Below, piece by piece: positions 11,597-23,660 of a stretch of DNA of 64,000 nucleotides. The notes beneath the pieces were generated by a model. The model saw only the letters and a program-made list of their open reading frames with translations, was not told where the DNA came from and made no database searches. A program made the translations under genes and the position numbers. The stretch's first letter is position 1. Every line of letters starts with the position of its first letter. This stretch comes from Epiperipatus broadwayi (lineage: Eukaryota; Onychophora; Udeonychophora; Euonychophora; Peripatidae): NCBI GenBank assembly GCA_028023455.1, contig JAQFVV010006341.1, positions 1,798,001 through 1,862,000 on the forward strand, in the 5' to 3' direction.

Positions 11597-11735
11597 CTGA
11601 GAACACTGCACCTAGATATTAGGATCTAACGCAACCCTCCAGCAGCCACCTTTTATCTCTACTTAACTACAAAACTATGAGAATAAAATTGCAAAACACA
11701 ATAAAATCTAAGCTCAATGGCTTATATAGTTATAT

Positions 11736-12050
11736 GGGTCTCAGATCCAAAGCTCCTCAATGACGAAGGCCACAAGCCAGAAACTAGTCTGGGGATATTG
11801 GATGAGTAGGCACTAAATGGGGATTTTATGCACAAGACTTCTGGCATCCATTGATTACTCTGGTTGGCACTGAGTAGCACTACTGCATGGAGAGTTTTGC
11901 CAGTTTTAATAACGTGCTAGCATAAGAAATAGTGATCATGTGATATTTAGTGGTTTAACACCAATCCTGCCTAATAGGATAGTGGTGGCTATGGTTGTTA
12001 AAGAGCCAAAGACACCAAAATGTATGGGTACTGAATTGGGTTCAGACCCA
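11736..12050 (+). mobile_element. retrozyme-like element, family 1: inverted copy
   Basis: Plus-strand sequence complementary to the preceding dimer. It starts at the outer edge of ribozyme stem I and runs through the downstream monomer body to the TTCAGACCCA block. It sits tail to tail against the dimer with almost no spacer, which makes a large imperfect palindrome. Confidence 0.65.
11745..11803 (+). ncRNA. hammerhead-ribozyme-like motif 3 (core-damaged)
   Basis: Same architecture as motif 2: ATCCAA/TTGGAT and TCCTCA/TGGGGA stem I, GAAAC-TA-GTC. The core reads ATGACGA, with A in place of the invariant C3, so it is probably inactive. Confidence 0.65.
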
Positions 12051-13365
12051 ATGGAACATCCACATATTAGGGTTTTTTTTTACGACTTAACTACACGTAC
12101 TCATGACCAAATTATGTCCTATCTATTAAATTTGTTTCGTCAGACAATTCAGTAAGATTTAATGGACACAATTATTTTTCTTGGTCACACAACACCCTTT
12201 TAACTAATGTGACTACTAAAATAATGTGATCATGTAAGCCAGCTTTTAATTTATTTGAAAGGTGCCAGGATTCTGTGTCAGAATCCACTGGCCAAACCAC
12301 TTTTATTTATTTAGTTATGACAAAATTATTTGGAATCTCCGGAAGATTGTGTTTCAGTACAGCATTGGCAATTTATTTGAACTATAATAATGTCTAAGTT
12401 ATAATGAATTTAGAACTATAAGAATCAATACCAACGTAGTCATATTTTACTTTATTAATACAAAACAAAACATTAATATCATCGAAAGAATAAAATATAA
12501 AAAAACAAACAAAGATTAAAACTACAACTAATATTTGTTTCTTTTATTTGTACGACTCATGACGACAGTTCGTCATGCTTAAGAGTTCAAGAAAGTGATC
12601 ACTAATATTTGATTTAATAAAATTACTTACCGATAAGTTTGAATGTTCATGTATAGGATTTCTAATGTTGACCATGCATGGATTTCTATAGAATGGATCT
12701 ACTGTCGAGTAATCCGGCGATCCTTATGTTTTTGTGGATTATGTGGTTTGAAATCTAGTAGGAGATGGCTTCTTCACTCAGGTAGTTCGTGACACAGGTA
12801 CAAAGCAACCACAGCAAATGAACTGCTACTACTCACACATCTTAATATTTCATCCTATTAGTAAGAGTAGTTTGGCCCACTTTCATAATTTCTTCACATT
12901 TATTTTTTTTTTTTTTACTGATTTCTGCAAGGACAATCTAAGAAGCTGGCCCGCACCATGTGTTATTCATTTTTTTTTGTCTGTGCAACTCCCCCGTCGA
13001 CACATGTCAATGTGTACCAAATTTAAAAGAATTTAACCCACAAAGTCTTCCTTTTTTTTTCTTGGTTGCCATCTTTAATTACCGAAGGAATGCTACAACT
13101 TTGTTTCCGTATTGCTGATGGCTTTGCGATAACGGTTTGATTTAATTTTACAAAATACAAAGTAGTTTCCTTTTTTGTTTCTATTATACTTTTTACATTC
13201 TTTCTCTCTTTTTTTTATTTCTTTTAACACACATAAAAATATCTATACCCATGTTGTTTAAACTAATCGATAAAATATATTAAAATAAATATATATTTTT
13301 GTTAGTAATTTATCAATTTAATTTTTAAATTGCCAATGCTATTTGTACTAGGATAAAATACAGCA
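12051..13365. other. intronic sequence, no gene seen
   Basis: Mixed AT-rich sequence with a somewhat GC-richer patch at about 12640-13030 and T-rich tracts. Short open frames show no domain. The patch could be old retroelement sequence, but no boundary is visible. Confidence 0.4.
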
Positions 13366-13682
13366 CACCATATAACTATATAAGCTATTGAGCTTAGATT
13401 GAAAATATTATTGTTTTCAATTTTATTCTCATAGTTTTGTAATTAAGTAGAGATAAAAGGTGGCTGCTGGAGGGTTGCATTAGATCCTAAGATCTAGGTG
13501 CAGTGCTCTCAGATCCAAAGCTCCTCACTGACGAAGTCCAAAAGCCAGAAACTAGTCTGAAGATATTGGAAGAGTATGCACTAGATAGGGATTTTATGTA
13601 CAAGCCTTCTGGCATCCATTGATTACTCTGGTTGGCACCGAGTGGCACTACTGTATGGAGAGTTTTGCCTGTTTTAATACAT
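13366..13682 (+). mobile_element. retrozyme-like element, family 1: single copy
   Basis: A plus-strand copy starting near ATATAACTATATAAGC and ending near TGTTTTAATA. It is collinear with the monomers at 10.95-12.05 and 47.3 kb and contains the block GGAGGGTTGCATTAGATCCT upstream of the ribozyme motif. Confidence 0.65.
13513..13571 (+). ncRNA. hammerhead-ribozyme-like motif 4 (weak stems)
   Basis: The core CTGACGA and GAAAC-TA-GTC are intact. Stem II has a mismatch (GTC against GCC) and the inner stem I carries TGAAGA in place of TGGGGA. The outer stem is ATCCAA/TTGGAA. It is probably a decayed copy. Confidence 0.6.
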
Positions 13683-14529
13683 TTTTATGTGATAAACACA
13701 CTGCTAATCTGAGATCTTTTTTGCAGTGAAAAATTTGTAATATTATTTATATGCACCCCCCCTCCCATCGAAATAGAAATGATTGTATTTTAGACAGTTT
13801 CCAATATATTGAGAATAAAAGGAATGCATTTTTGTTGTTTTGCTGTATATCTTATTTAATCCAATAATTGAAAATGTCATTTGGACAGAATTTGTTGTTG
13901 CTTAGCAAATATATATTTTCTCGTAACTTCATATATTTTCTTGCAAAGGATGATTATTGATGGAGTCTAAAGCAAATTGATATTTAGCAAGTCAGCTGAA
14001 ACATTCATATATTCTTTTTCTTTTTTAAAAAAATTGTATATTAATTTTCTTGACAATCTTTATATATGTAGATTGAAGATTCAAATTGATCGCATATTCA
14101 TTATTCATAAATTTACACAACCAAAATCAATTAATTGTAGAAATCCATGAAAAAATTTCTCCAAGATTCACACAATTCATAAAAATTTATGAAAGACAAT
14201 GCACACTTGAGAAAAGAACTATGGGATATTTCTATCACCAGACAATATTGCAATATTATTACTCTACGAAAAGTATTTTTCCATAAATTCTTTTTTTGTA
14301 TTAATAACACTGCATAAGAAGTTTATTCTTTATATATATATAAAATAATCAATTAATGACTGCTTTCTCATTTAAATTTGATAAAATTTTAGATTATAAA
14401 AAATAACAGAAAAAAAAAAAGGGGAAATATCTGTCTAGTTACTTTGGCTCTGAACATCATACAATTAATAAATAAATCTTTTATCAACCACAATCAAATA
14501 AAAAAACTTAATAATTGTTTTCATCAGTA
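13683..14529. other. intronic AT-rich sequence, nothing recognised
   Basis: AT-rich with short poly-C and poly-G tracts (about 13758 and 14575). Short frames show no domain. Confidence 0.4.
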
Positions 14530-14912
14530 TTAGCCACTTGCAAACAACTATGGCTATTCCAATTTCATTGTCGGGGAGGGGGGGGACTACTCAAGAGATA
14601 ATTTTGTAATAACTACATCCATGTATAGAAATTGCTAGTCCATTTTTTTATTTATTTAATATTTTGTGAAGCTGCCTTTCAATATCTTCTGCAGAAAACC
14701 TTTCTTTATGAAATACTTCAACACTATGTCTAATTGTATCTCTCCATTGTATTCTATTCGCCACCATATCTTCCCAATGAAAACATTTCAATATTGCATT
14801 TTAGAATGTCTTTGAGATAATCCTTATGATGTAAATGGGATTTACCTCTCCCATAAAAACCATAATCAAGTTTAACACAAAACATTCTTTAATAAATCTT
14901 ATATTGTTAAAT
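14530..14912 (-). mobile_element. L2/CR1-like LINE, 3' segment
   Basis: The minus strand carries the family's C-terminal signature in degenerate form: MVFMGEVNPIYIIRII, a CNIE-type block and HWEDMVANRIQWRDTIRH near 14700-14880. It matches the relics at 470-640 and 59620-59830. It is adjacent to a plus-strand segment of the same LINE type. Confidence 0.7.
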
Positions 14913-14934
14913 TGTTTGACATTTCCAAAACAAC

Positions 14935-15580
14935 AAAGATCCTGATTTCTTCAATACTGGGAAGCTGGCATTAAACAAGGATGTGTATTTGTTCCAACAA
15001 CATTTTTGATTTTTACAAGTGTTTTTTAGAATTGCTTATAGGCAATTTAATGAAATAACAATCAAGATGCAATACAGATTTGATGACAGAATTTTCAATT
15101 TAAATCAATTAAAAGCAAAAATAACATTTTCTTGGGTTCTGGATTTGCAATTGTTAAGGATTGTACTATATTTTCCAGTTCAAAAGATAATCTATATAAT
15201 ATAATTAATGTTTTGGATGCAATATATAAAGACTTAGTTTAATGATTAATATTCAAAAAAGTTCAATTGTTCATCATCTAATGGTAAAGAAAACTTTTGG
15301 TCTGGATGATTATTGATTTGAAAATGTAAACTATTTTATATATCTTTGTAGTTTTATAAGTAGAAAAGTGACCTCCAATGTTTTTAAGTGGAGGGGCACA
15401 GATTCTAATGTAATGTTGCTGCTTTGGTAGTAAGTTAGAAGATAGAATATTTCATCATAGGAAACAATTACTGCAAATTAATTAGAGCTGTTACTTTATC
15501 CAATTTATTGTATGGAAGAGATCCAGACACTATTGCATTAAAGAATTTTGTTATATTTCAACGTAAATCAAATATATATT
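14935..15580 (+). mobile_element. L2/CR1-like LINE, inverted internal segment
   Basis: The plus strand shows AGIKQGCVFVPTTF (RT motif B), then MQYRFDDRIFNLNQLKAK in a 61-codon open stretch (15019-15204), a decayed catalytic region, and RAVTLSNLLYGRDPDTIAL. This is the part of pol directly upstream of the segment at 14530-14912, but in opposite orientation. The pair has the geometry of twin priming (5' inversion). Confidence 0.7.
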
Positions 15581-16199
15581 AAAGCAGTCAGATCTAAGTT
15601 CGATCCTAGCTTCATATCTCACCAGTAGCCCACTTCAAACCCTAGTACTAACCATGAATTTCCGAATGCAATGGGACTTTATACGTTCAATACACACTAG
15701 TTTCCTTAAAAAAATAGTATCATATAAATGTGTGTTAAAACTAACTAGTTTGACGTTTAAACTAATCAATTCATTAATAAATTCATGATAAAATTATTCA
15801 TGAATTTATATATGTTATAACTGCGTGGATTATGCGGATATATTTATAAATATTTAAATATATATATTCGTTATAAAGTTTCATTGCATCGGGAATGTTT
15901 ATTTTACTTTTAAACAGTTTGTTCAAATTTTAGTGATTAAAAGCTACATTCTTTCGATAAGCTTTCAGATTGTCCTTTTCCAAAGACAATGGGGAAAGTT
16001 TTATTAATTAGCAAAAAGATAATTTAAAATGTAAGGACGGTTCCTAATTAAAATCGTTTTTTAGATTTATAAATTCATTTTCTAATTAGAAAATGAATTC
16101 AAAGTTAATGAGTTTGAAAGCCTTATTGAAGGAATGTATCTAAAATCAATTAGTAAAAATTTATAACTTTGATAATGCAAGAAGCTCTAGCCTGAAGGC
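15581..16199. other. intronic sequence, no gene seen
   Basis: AT-rich. AAGTTCGATCCTAG at about 15597 resembles a pol III B box, but no A box or tRNA fold is present upstream, so no SINE is called. Confidence 0.4.
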
Positions 16200-16600
16200 A
16201 TCTAGATTTGGAATAGGCGGGAAACCAGAGGATAGTATAAATAGCCCGGAAAAGTTTGGAGAAAAGAGAAGCCATCTTCATTTTAGAGAAGTGCTACTAG
16301 AATCTATGTGCATCTTTAAATTATGAATTTCAATAGTGTTTCCATCATGGTGAGGAGCTAAACTTCGGGAATCTGACTTCTGGGTCTGAAGTCCCCAGAA
16401 GATCTTTAATGTGGCTGCTAAACTAAACTTTTCCCACCAATTGTGCTGCCAAAGGAGTCAAATCAAAATGCTGTTCAAATAATTTACAAAATGCGCGCCT
16501 ACGTTTCAACCAACTCGAACTCTGCCGTGTGTAATCTAAGGAACCAACCATGAAGGAACGTAATATCTTTCTTGAAACAACTGCAACTTTCTGGCCAGTT
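16200..16600 (+). promoter_or_regulatory. TATA-containing, LTR-like or promoter-like segment
   Basis: A sharp TATAAATAG at 16236-16244 lies in a locally GC-richer patch, preceded by GGCGGGAAACC and followed by about 300 bp of non-AT-rich sequence. This looks like a core promoter, most likely in a retroelement LTR. No matching second LTR, primer site or coding frame was found. Confidence 0.35.
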
Positions 16601-18409
16601 TCTGAACTTTATTTTACACCACCCTTTAAGCTATCTACTGTAAAATTTGCTTTTTATTTATGCTATGTAGTAATTCTCTATCTTAATCTCTAGTCTTTGA
16701 AATTAGTATTATGTTAACTTTCTTTTTTTCTTATGATGGCGATTCGTTCATCTAACCTTACTATATATATTAAATAATCATTAATGTCATTTATTTCTAT
16801 TATATGTCAATAATCCTTCGACTCGATGATCTCCTTTGTTTCATTTGCCTTATGCAAGTAATATAATATTAAGTTTGATAGCAATTTTTGCCCATTGGAA
16901 CTAATTTAAGATGGTTCTGTTAATTGTCGAGTTGAAGGATTTATACAATTTTTGCTATTTTTTTTAAATGGCTAATAATAAATTATTAGCTCAGTTTCTG
17001 ACCCATGTACCCTGGCTCTTTTGTCTAGTTTACAAATATTTATTTATTCATAATCTTAAAATGTTTTTGCAAAAGGATCGATAAAGGAATTAATGTCAAT
17101 ATATTCTAATTCAAATTTTATACTTTCTATTAAATTCAGGGAGGTCATGATGTTTAGGGTATAATTAATATGATTTTATAATTACATTAAGTATTTCTGT
17201 ATTAAAGCTCATTTGATTTTAATTTAACTCGATCAGGTCATCACGTACAGCATTCTTTATATAAATGGATTTTATTCAGTAACCATGATGATTACCAGGT
17301 CATCATTTTTCTGAACGTTACTGCGCGAGCCATCTCCTGCTTCGTAGGCTTGTCATCGGTGATATTATTATTATTACTTTAATTCCATAGGAAGAAAGCA
17401 CTTCATCACTTGCTTGTTTTTATATTTGAACACCAAAGGTTCGAGGCTATTCCCCATGTTCCACGTTTTCTTGATAGGGCATAAAGACTTGTAAAACACA
17501 AGTTGCCCTCCTATTTAAATTACCGACAAGCCATTATTTCTCGTATTCATTTTTATAGCTCATAAGATGTCAGTACAGTTTACTTCTCAGCACAAATAAA
17601 GCCCCACTCTCATGCTCGTAAATCATGATGAATTGATTTCATTAAAGTCGAACAAATTCTTATTCATTTATAATTAAGTAAGTTTTCTATTAAATATTAA
17701 AGTTATGCCCTAAATACTTATCTTGCTCTTTATGAATAAATGTACGAATGTGACAATGAATCTCACATTCTTTCTTCTAGAATTAGAATAACAATTTCTG
17801 TCAAAGCCGAATACCTTTATCTACCTTTATTTTCTTGTCAGGGCATAGACATATATAATCCTCCTAGAATATTGCGTAATAGTTATTGGCATATAATAAG
17901 GACTGCCATTCTTATTGTAATTATAAATTCTGTTTAAAGACTAGAGGTAACCTATATAATCATAATCTAAAAGTTGAACAAAATTATTACCATTATTAAA
18001 CATTTTATTAACACATTTGGTTTTTTAACTCTCTTTTTTATTCAATAGTTATTTTAATATTAATGCTCGCTGTCTGCATTGGCAACCCGAACATATACAT
18101 ATATGAGTTGACTTAGAAATATCCTTAGTTATTTTATTATACTTTGTTAGAGCCAGTTCAGGGGTCTCAATTCATCATCATCCGTTGAGCTAGTTTCTTG
18201 GTGCATAGTCATGTACCGTCGACTTAGGTCATCCATTGATTGGATCTGAGCTCATGAGCTGGGTTTGAATTCAGTTTGGTTCGGCTGAGTTTGAATCTGA
18301 CTTTGCGGTTGGGTCTTGTTGGTGTGGGTGGTTTTTTTCGACAGGTACAATATATAGTAATGGTATGGAGCTATGGGTAAATAGGGGGCAATGAAATAAC
18401 ATCATCTAT
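16601..18409. other. intronic AT-rich sequence, nothing recognised
   Basis: No conserved coding sequence is seen. A somewhat GC-richer patch at about 18150-18350 has no recognisable pol III boxes or terminal repeats. Confidence 0.4.
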
Positions 18410-20494
18410 ATTTAATAAAATATAAAACAAAGTAATATAAAAGTTATAAAAGCATCAGCATGAATAAAAGTAGTTATAACAACTACACTTATAAGCTGAA
18501 AATTATCCAAGCATTACACAAACAATTAAATCAAAAAGTCATCAGCAATCAACAGTCATTGCCTTGTGTCTAAAAGTAAAAGAAGCACATTGTAAACAGG
18601 ATAAGTATCTAGCCATTGCCAACTTGGGACATGATAAATATCCAAATCAATTGGATATACCTTAAGAGCCAGAAGTATCTATCATATAAATAATAAAAAT
18701 AATACTGGAATACTGATACATGCTGATCATCATCAATGCTCTGACCATATGGTACAATTGATGAACAAGTCAACTATAAACTAAATTTTCTCAAACAAAA
18801 AAAATAAAATGCAGTGAATGGAAAAGCTGATACTTTTGCACCATCCAGAGTTATTACCAGGATGTCCAAACACACACATAAATCCATCATATATAAATAA
18901 CTTAATTATTATCACTCTCTAGCTATATCAAGTCCACAGGAACCTAGAAAGTGTGACTGTGAACAACATAAAATATAAATTTACAAGATTAATCTTAATT
19001 GAAATAGTTTTACTGGGATAATTTTCAAATTCCTAAAACATTATCCTATAATGAAATCAGTTTACACACACTGCTAATTCATAGAAAGATAGCTGGAGGC
19101 ATAAAGACATTAACAATATTATTTTTAAAACAAATATTTAATAAACTAATTGATTAATAATTAAAATTAAAACTGACATGTTGATATGATAATATAAACT
19201 TAAATCCATTTTATCAAAAAAATACAATTTCCTATAGTAAATCTTATTAACCAGTTGACTTTTATTCATTAAATTAATCAACCTTTACTTTCATTTTGTT
19301 ATTTCCTTTTTAATAATTAAAATTGGATAACAACTTATCACAATCAGAAATAAGAAAATTTTAAATTAGCTAAAAATTCTTTTTGTAATTTTGTACGGAA
19401 AATAATATAAAGAAAAAAAACATGTTTCAAAAGAAAATATTAAATTAATAAATTTATTCATTATTATCAATTATGGTTTTTATAAAAAATTATCTATAAA
19501 TGAAGGTATAATGTGCAAATTAAAATAACTACCATGGTTTTGTTTTACTTTTGAGTTCTTCTTTGATAGTTACAATTTTCTGTTTTATTTCCTGGTAGCT
19601 GCCATTGATAAGTTTAACAATCTTTTTTTCCTTCTTGTAGGCTTATAAAGTTTTCCATTAACACATATTCCCAGGATAATGTACACAATTAATTTTATCC
19701 ACATTTTCAGGTTTCAGACAGCTTGAATTTCTTAATATTTATAATTAATTTTCCAAATCTAGCTAATACAAAGACATTCATGCTCTTGGACGGGGACAAG
19801 GTTTCTTATTTCAGGGGATATTTTTCTTCTCTTTTACCTCTTTTCCAGTGAAGGTTACATGATGGAGGTCAGCTTCTTACTAAAACTTAACATATGTTTT
19901 TCTATATTTAAAAATCATTTTCTTTTAAAAGTAGTAAACTCTCTATAGGTGAATTTCTGCTTAATTTCTTCAACATCTGAATCAGGATTAACTGCTACTA
20001 CTTCCTTCAACAGCTGAATAAAGATTGACTATTCTTTACAAGACAGTCACATTGGCTGATTTATTCAGTCAACAAATTTCTTGCAATAATCCTATATCCA
20101 TCCAATCACAAATCTTGTCTCCTACTGATGGCATTAAACCCCGACAATTGGGTTTGTTTTTACCAATACTTATTTCCCTCTTTCAAAATTAAAATTGCAA
20201 AACAATATATCAATGATAAATAAAAAAAATTTCAATCACAAGAAAAAAATTCCTCTGTAGTTATTTTTCTCTTATGCTAAAAATAAGATAATCTTTTAAT
20301 TACCATGACTTAATTAATAAACATTACCTTTTGTTTTGGTGTGAGATAGAAAAAAAAAACAACTTTAACTAATTGAAACAAAAATATTAACACTTTTTTA
20401 AAAAAAAATCTTGCTAAACATAAACTTTGTCTATTTAGCTCTCTTAAAAGTTAAAATTAAAATTGTTCAGTAAACTTTTTCAGAACGTAATGAA

Positions 20495-22697
20495 ACAGTA
20501 TGCTTTATTAATCATCCTATTTCACCTACTGTGTTTTATAGTAGTAGCTTTTCCCCCAGTTCGAACCCTTCCAGTCCACATATATAACCTTACAACAGTT
20601 TATTTTGGGATGTAATTGCATATATTAACATGTATGTGTGGTTATGTGCGCACATGTAATGCTAATATTAATGTTGGTATGAGTATAATGCATTCACGAT
20701 TATAAATTTAAAAGAATTAAATTAATAAAATTAAAATAAGTTGTAAGCATTGTTGTATATGTGGGAGCACACCTATGTAAATATGCAAAGGGAACTGTAA
20801 TGTGATAGATTTAGTAAACATTACAGATTTTCTAAATTATTTCTAAGTTATCTTTTAAGTTATTTAATTTATAGATTTGTTGGTATTCACATATAAATCT
20901 TAAATTCAGGGGTGTCTGTCCTATACATGTAGCAGAATGTTGACAGCTTAAATCTCTTTTTTAAAAAAAAGAAAATCAAGGTCATCGGTTCTCAGAAATA
21001 CCTCTAATTAAATGGCAAACCGAGAGCCAACGATATATATAAAGATTTAAAATAAAGTTCAAAAGGGCGAAAGCAAAATCATTATCCAGCAACCAACTTG
21101 TCAATAGCCAAGCCAGATTCTTTTGTTCTTAGTAAAATTTATGCTATTAAAATTTGAAAATTGAAAATTAAAAGTCATAAACAACTTCTTGTGAGGGGGT
21201 AAGAAAGATGTTCTATAAAAAAACCCAGTTTTAATTCAAAATTAGCTAACTCTTAATGGTGATCAAATACAGCCAGGTGCTATGCCAAAATTGATGAAGA
21301 CCCGAGGGGAAATTGGTCTAGGAGATGAAGGGAGTTTAAAACAGCAGCCTGCCAAGAAGCCACCAAGAATGTTTTAAGGTATATTATAAATAATTAGTTA
21401 ATTAAGTCTCAAATATGCTTTACTTCCCCTTAGTTTATTATTATAAATTATACGGTTTACTGGGTAAACCAGATCTCTTTTAATTAACTCCCTTTAGTAC
21501 GTTAAAGTATGCTAATTTATGAATGGGTGTACAATAGTTTTTGCAGATCGAAACTAAAGATTTAGCATTTGATTAATTTTAACGTTTATATCTAAGAAAG
21601 CGTTGTGAATGTATCTTTATGAAGCGCATCTGTGCATTATGCCTTGCTATAGGTCTTACTTATCAGAATGGGCTTTGGTGTAAGGGCCACCACATTACTC
21701 CTAATTTGGAGCGCTTTCTTTTAAAAATGGGCTTAGGTTTTAAGGGCCATCCCATTATCTTATTTTAGAACTGGAACATGAGGGTCTAGATTGTTATATA
21801 AGCTGCTCCGATCACCCGAACTAAATGTTCATGTATTTTGTGATAGCAAGTCGTACAGTCCACAAGACCGAGTATTTGGTACTGAATCCTCTGAGTAATT
21901 AAAACATTCAAGTCACAACCATAATTTAGTTTGTGTAGCGCTGTAGTCTTGGAAGCTCCGCTGCAAAGCGCCAGTTCATCTTCCTTTATATTATTCACTT
22001 CAGCATTGATCTGAACTCCAGATCTAGTTTATGTATATGATCTATATAGGGAGCACTTATTGCTCATTATGTAATATTAATATTAACATTGGCGTTCTTG
22101 TAGGTTTAACCTTGGAAAACCTTGATATGACATGGCAAAGATCAGGCTATACTAATTGTAGATAAGCAAATTAATAGAGTGGCAATAATTAACTGATAAA
22201 AATGTATAAAGTGTACAGATGAGATTTTGTACCCACTCACTCATCATTATACAACTGCTATGTAATCTCATACCCTATTGCCATATTATTAGTATTGATT
22301 TTTTTTAATAAATATATATAAAATGTATTCTCGTTCAATGTCTTATTCATAGTTCATTATCATTCAATTAAATATTTTAAATTATCATATTAGTTTAAAT
22401 CCACATATGCGTTATCTAAGTAGCCATAGATATGTGTGTTTAGTTATTTATATAGCAATTGGGTCATTTATTTCCAGAGTCTCTCGCTCCACTCTTTGCT
22501 ACTGCTGGCACGCGAATTAAGAAACTCCGAGTGTAGCCTCATATATGTCATTCATAGGGTAGTAATTCATGTAAGGTTGATGGAGGAGCTGAGGTGTGAT
22601 CTGATTCGAGGTCTCAAACCCTCATCTAGATCAGCCTTGGTATAATTTGCCAAAACTCTGGATTTTGTTGCGTGAATGTACAAATATGACCATTATA
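20495..22697. mobile_element. 2.2-kb insertion of unknown class in copy A
   Basis: Copy B reads straight through this point, so copy A has gained about 2203 bp. The insertion is bracketed by GTAATGAA at 20487-20494 and 22698-22705, a candidate 8-bp target-site duplication. The ends (ACAGTATGC... and ...CCATTATA) show no obvious terminal inverted repeat. No transposase is recognisable inside; a 70-codon minus-strand frame at 21786-21998 has no known domain. Confidence 0.6.
21669..21772. repeat. short tandem duplication (~59 bp period)
   Basis: ATGGGCTTTGGTGTAAGGGC at 21669 is followed by the related ATGGGCTTAGGTTTTAAGGG about 59 bp later. Both continue into similar CCAYCMCATTA blocks. Confidence 0.6.
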
Positions 22698-23259
22698 GTA
22701 ATGAAGATGAAATTTTTTTTCTCCCAGTACTGTTTTTTTTTTTCAAAATTAAAATCAAAACTGGTAGATTATTAAGATTACTAAAGAGAGAAAACAAAAG
22801 AAATTATTTATTTTATCTTAGACTTTTCCCTATCCTTTTACAACTACTTCTTAAAATATAACACTTTACAAATATTCACATTATGTTTTTAAAATGTTTG
22901 AAAATTTTCATATTATCATTTGATGAAAATATTTAAATAAAATACCTATTATGACTATTAAAAATACATGGGAAAATTAAATATTATTCTTCCATTCTAA
23001 CTTTACTTATGTGCAAGCTTGTATATTCAACACTGCCAGTGTTGGTAACTGTTTACAATATTACAATACCCTTCCCCATATTAAAATGATGATACAATGA
23101 AATGGGGATGTTCATTTCATTTCTCATTATTTTAAATTTACATCTTAATTTTCACCTTTATTTTCGGTATTGTACAGAGTTATAGGAATGTCCAGTTAAG
23201 TCCCCAAATCTGTGATTATCTTCCTGAATACTTAAATTCTTTTTTTGATTGTTTTTCCT

Positions 23260-23660
23260 TTTCTAATTAACTTCAATTTTGTTTTGTAGGCTTTATTTTG
23301 TCCTCATATTACATTCTTTTATTTTGCATAACAGCATTTCAATTTCTTCTGCTCTCTTTTTATTATCATCATTTTTTTGTTCTATTTCTGATTACTTTCT
23401 TCCATTCTCTGTAGCAGCATTTGAGCCTCTTCTTTTTTTACTTTCCTCTTCTTTTTCTTCTGCTCTTATTATCATTTTCTCTTTCTTCCATTTCTCTAAG
23501 CATTTCTTCAAATTTTTTTTGACTATCCATAAACATTTGCACTAATTAGATTGACATGGATATATCATCTATTCTTAGCAACAGTTCAGTTGATTGCTGA
23601 TCTTTTTCATGATCACATTCTTCCTCCATTTTCTTCAAGTTTGCTCTTGTCACTATGTAT
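23260..23660 (-). pseudogene. degenerate coiled-coil frame, possibly retroelement gag
   Basis: The minus strand encodes a very charged, heptad-like sequence broken by stops: NLKKMEEECDHEKDQQS, then QKKFEEMLREMEERE and KKRAEEIEMLLCKIKE. The plus strand is a T/C-rich mirror. Position and orientation suit an N-terminal gag-like part of the old element in copy A. A chance low-complexity tract cannot be excluded. Confidence 0.4.

Larger units (their letters stand above)
10955..11735 (-). mobile_element. retrozyme-like element, family 1: head-to-tail dimer
   Basis: Two diverged monomers lie head to tail on the minus strand. The anchor ATCACGTGATCACTATTTCT at 10961 recurs as ATCACATGATCACTATTTCT at 11404 (period 443), and the ribozyme motifs are 430 bp apart. 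Each monomer carries one hammerhead-like motif. There is no coding frame. Unit size, tandem arrangement and an internal type I hammerhead fit non-autonomous retrozymes known from plants and animals. Calling it a retrozyme is an inference. Confidence 0.7.
18410..23080. repeat. diverged duplicated block, copy A (interrupted)
   Basis: Collinear with 24790-27178 over its whole length, in the same orientation. Anchors include GGATGTCCAAACACA (18881 and 25150), TAAATTTACAAGATTAAT, TGATAGTTACAATTTTCTG-type sequence, CAAAATTAAAATTGCAAAAC and, after the interruption, CTCCCAGTACT with TCAAAATTAAAATCAAAACT. Many substitutions and indels separate the copies. The similarity is lost between about 20495 and 22697. 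The block may be an old retroelement family; the minus strand shows short decayed frames and a coiled-coil frame at its right end. Confidence 0.75.

Noticed and set aside
15590-15720. AAGTTCGATCCTAG as a tRNA-derived SINE head
   Set aside because: No A box, tail or target duplication could be found.
20560-20590. GGGTTCGAACT (minus strand) as a pol III B box
   Set aside because: No A box or tRNA-like fold in the expected position; isolated match.
21786-21998. 70-codon minus-strand frame in the 2.2-kb insertion
   Set aside because: No recognisable domain, and a length expected by chance; kept only as a note.
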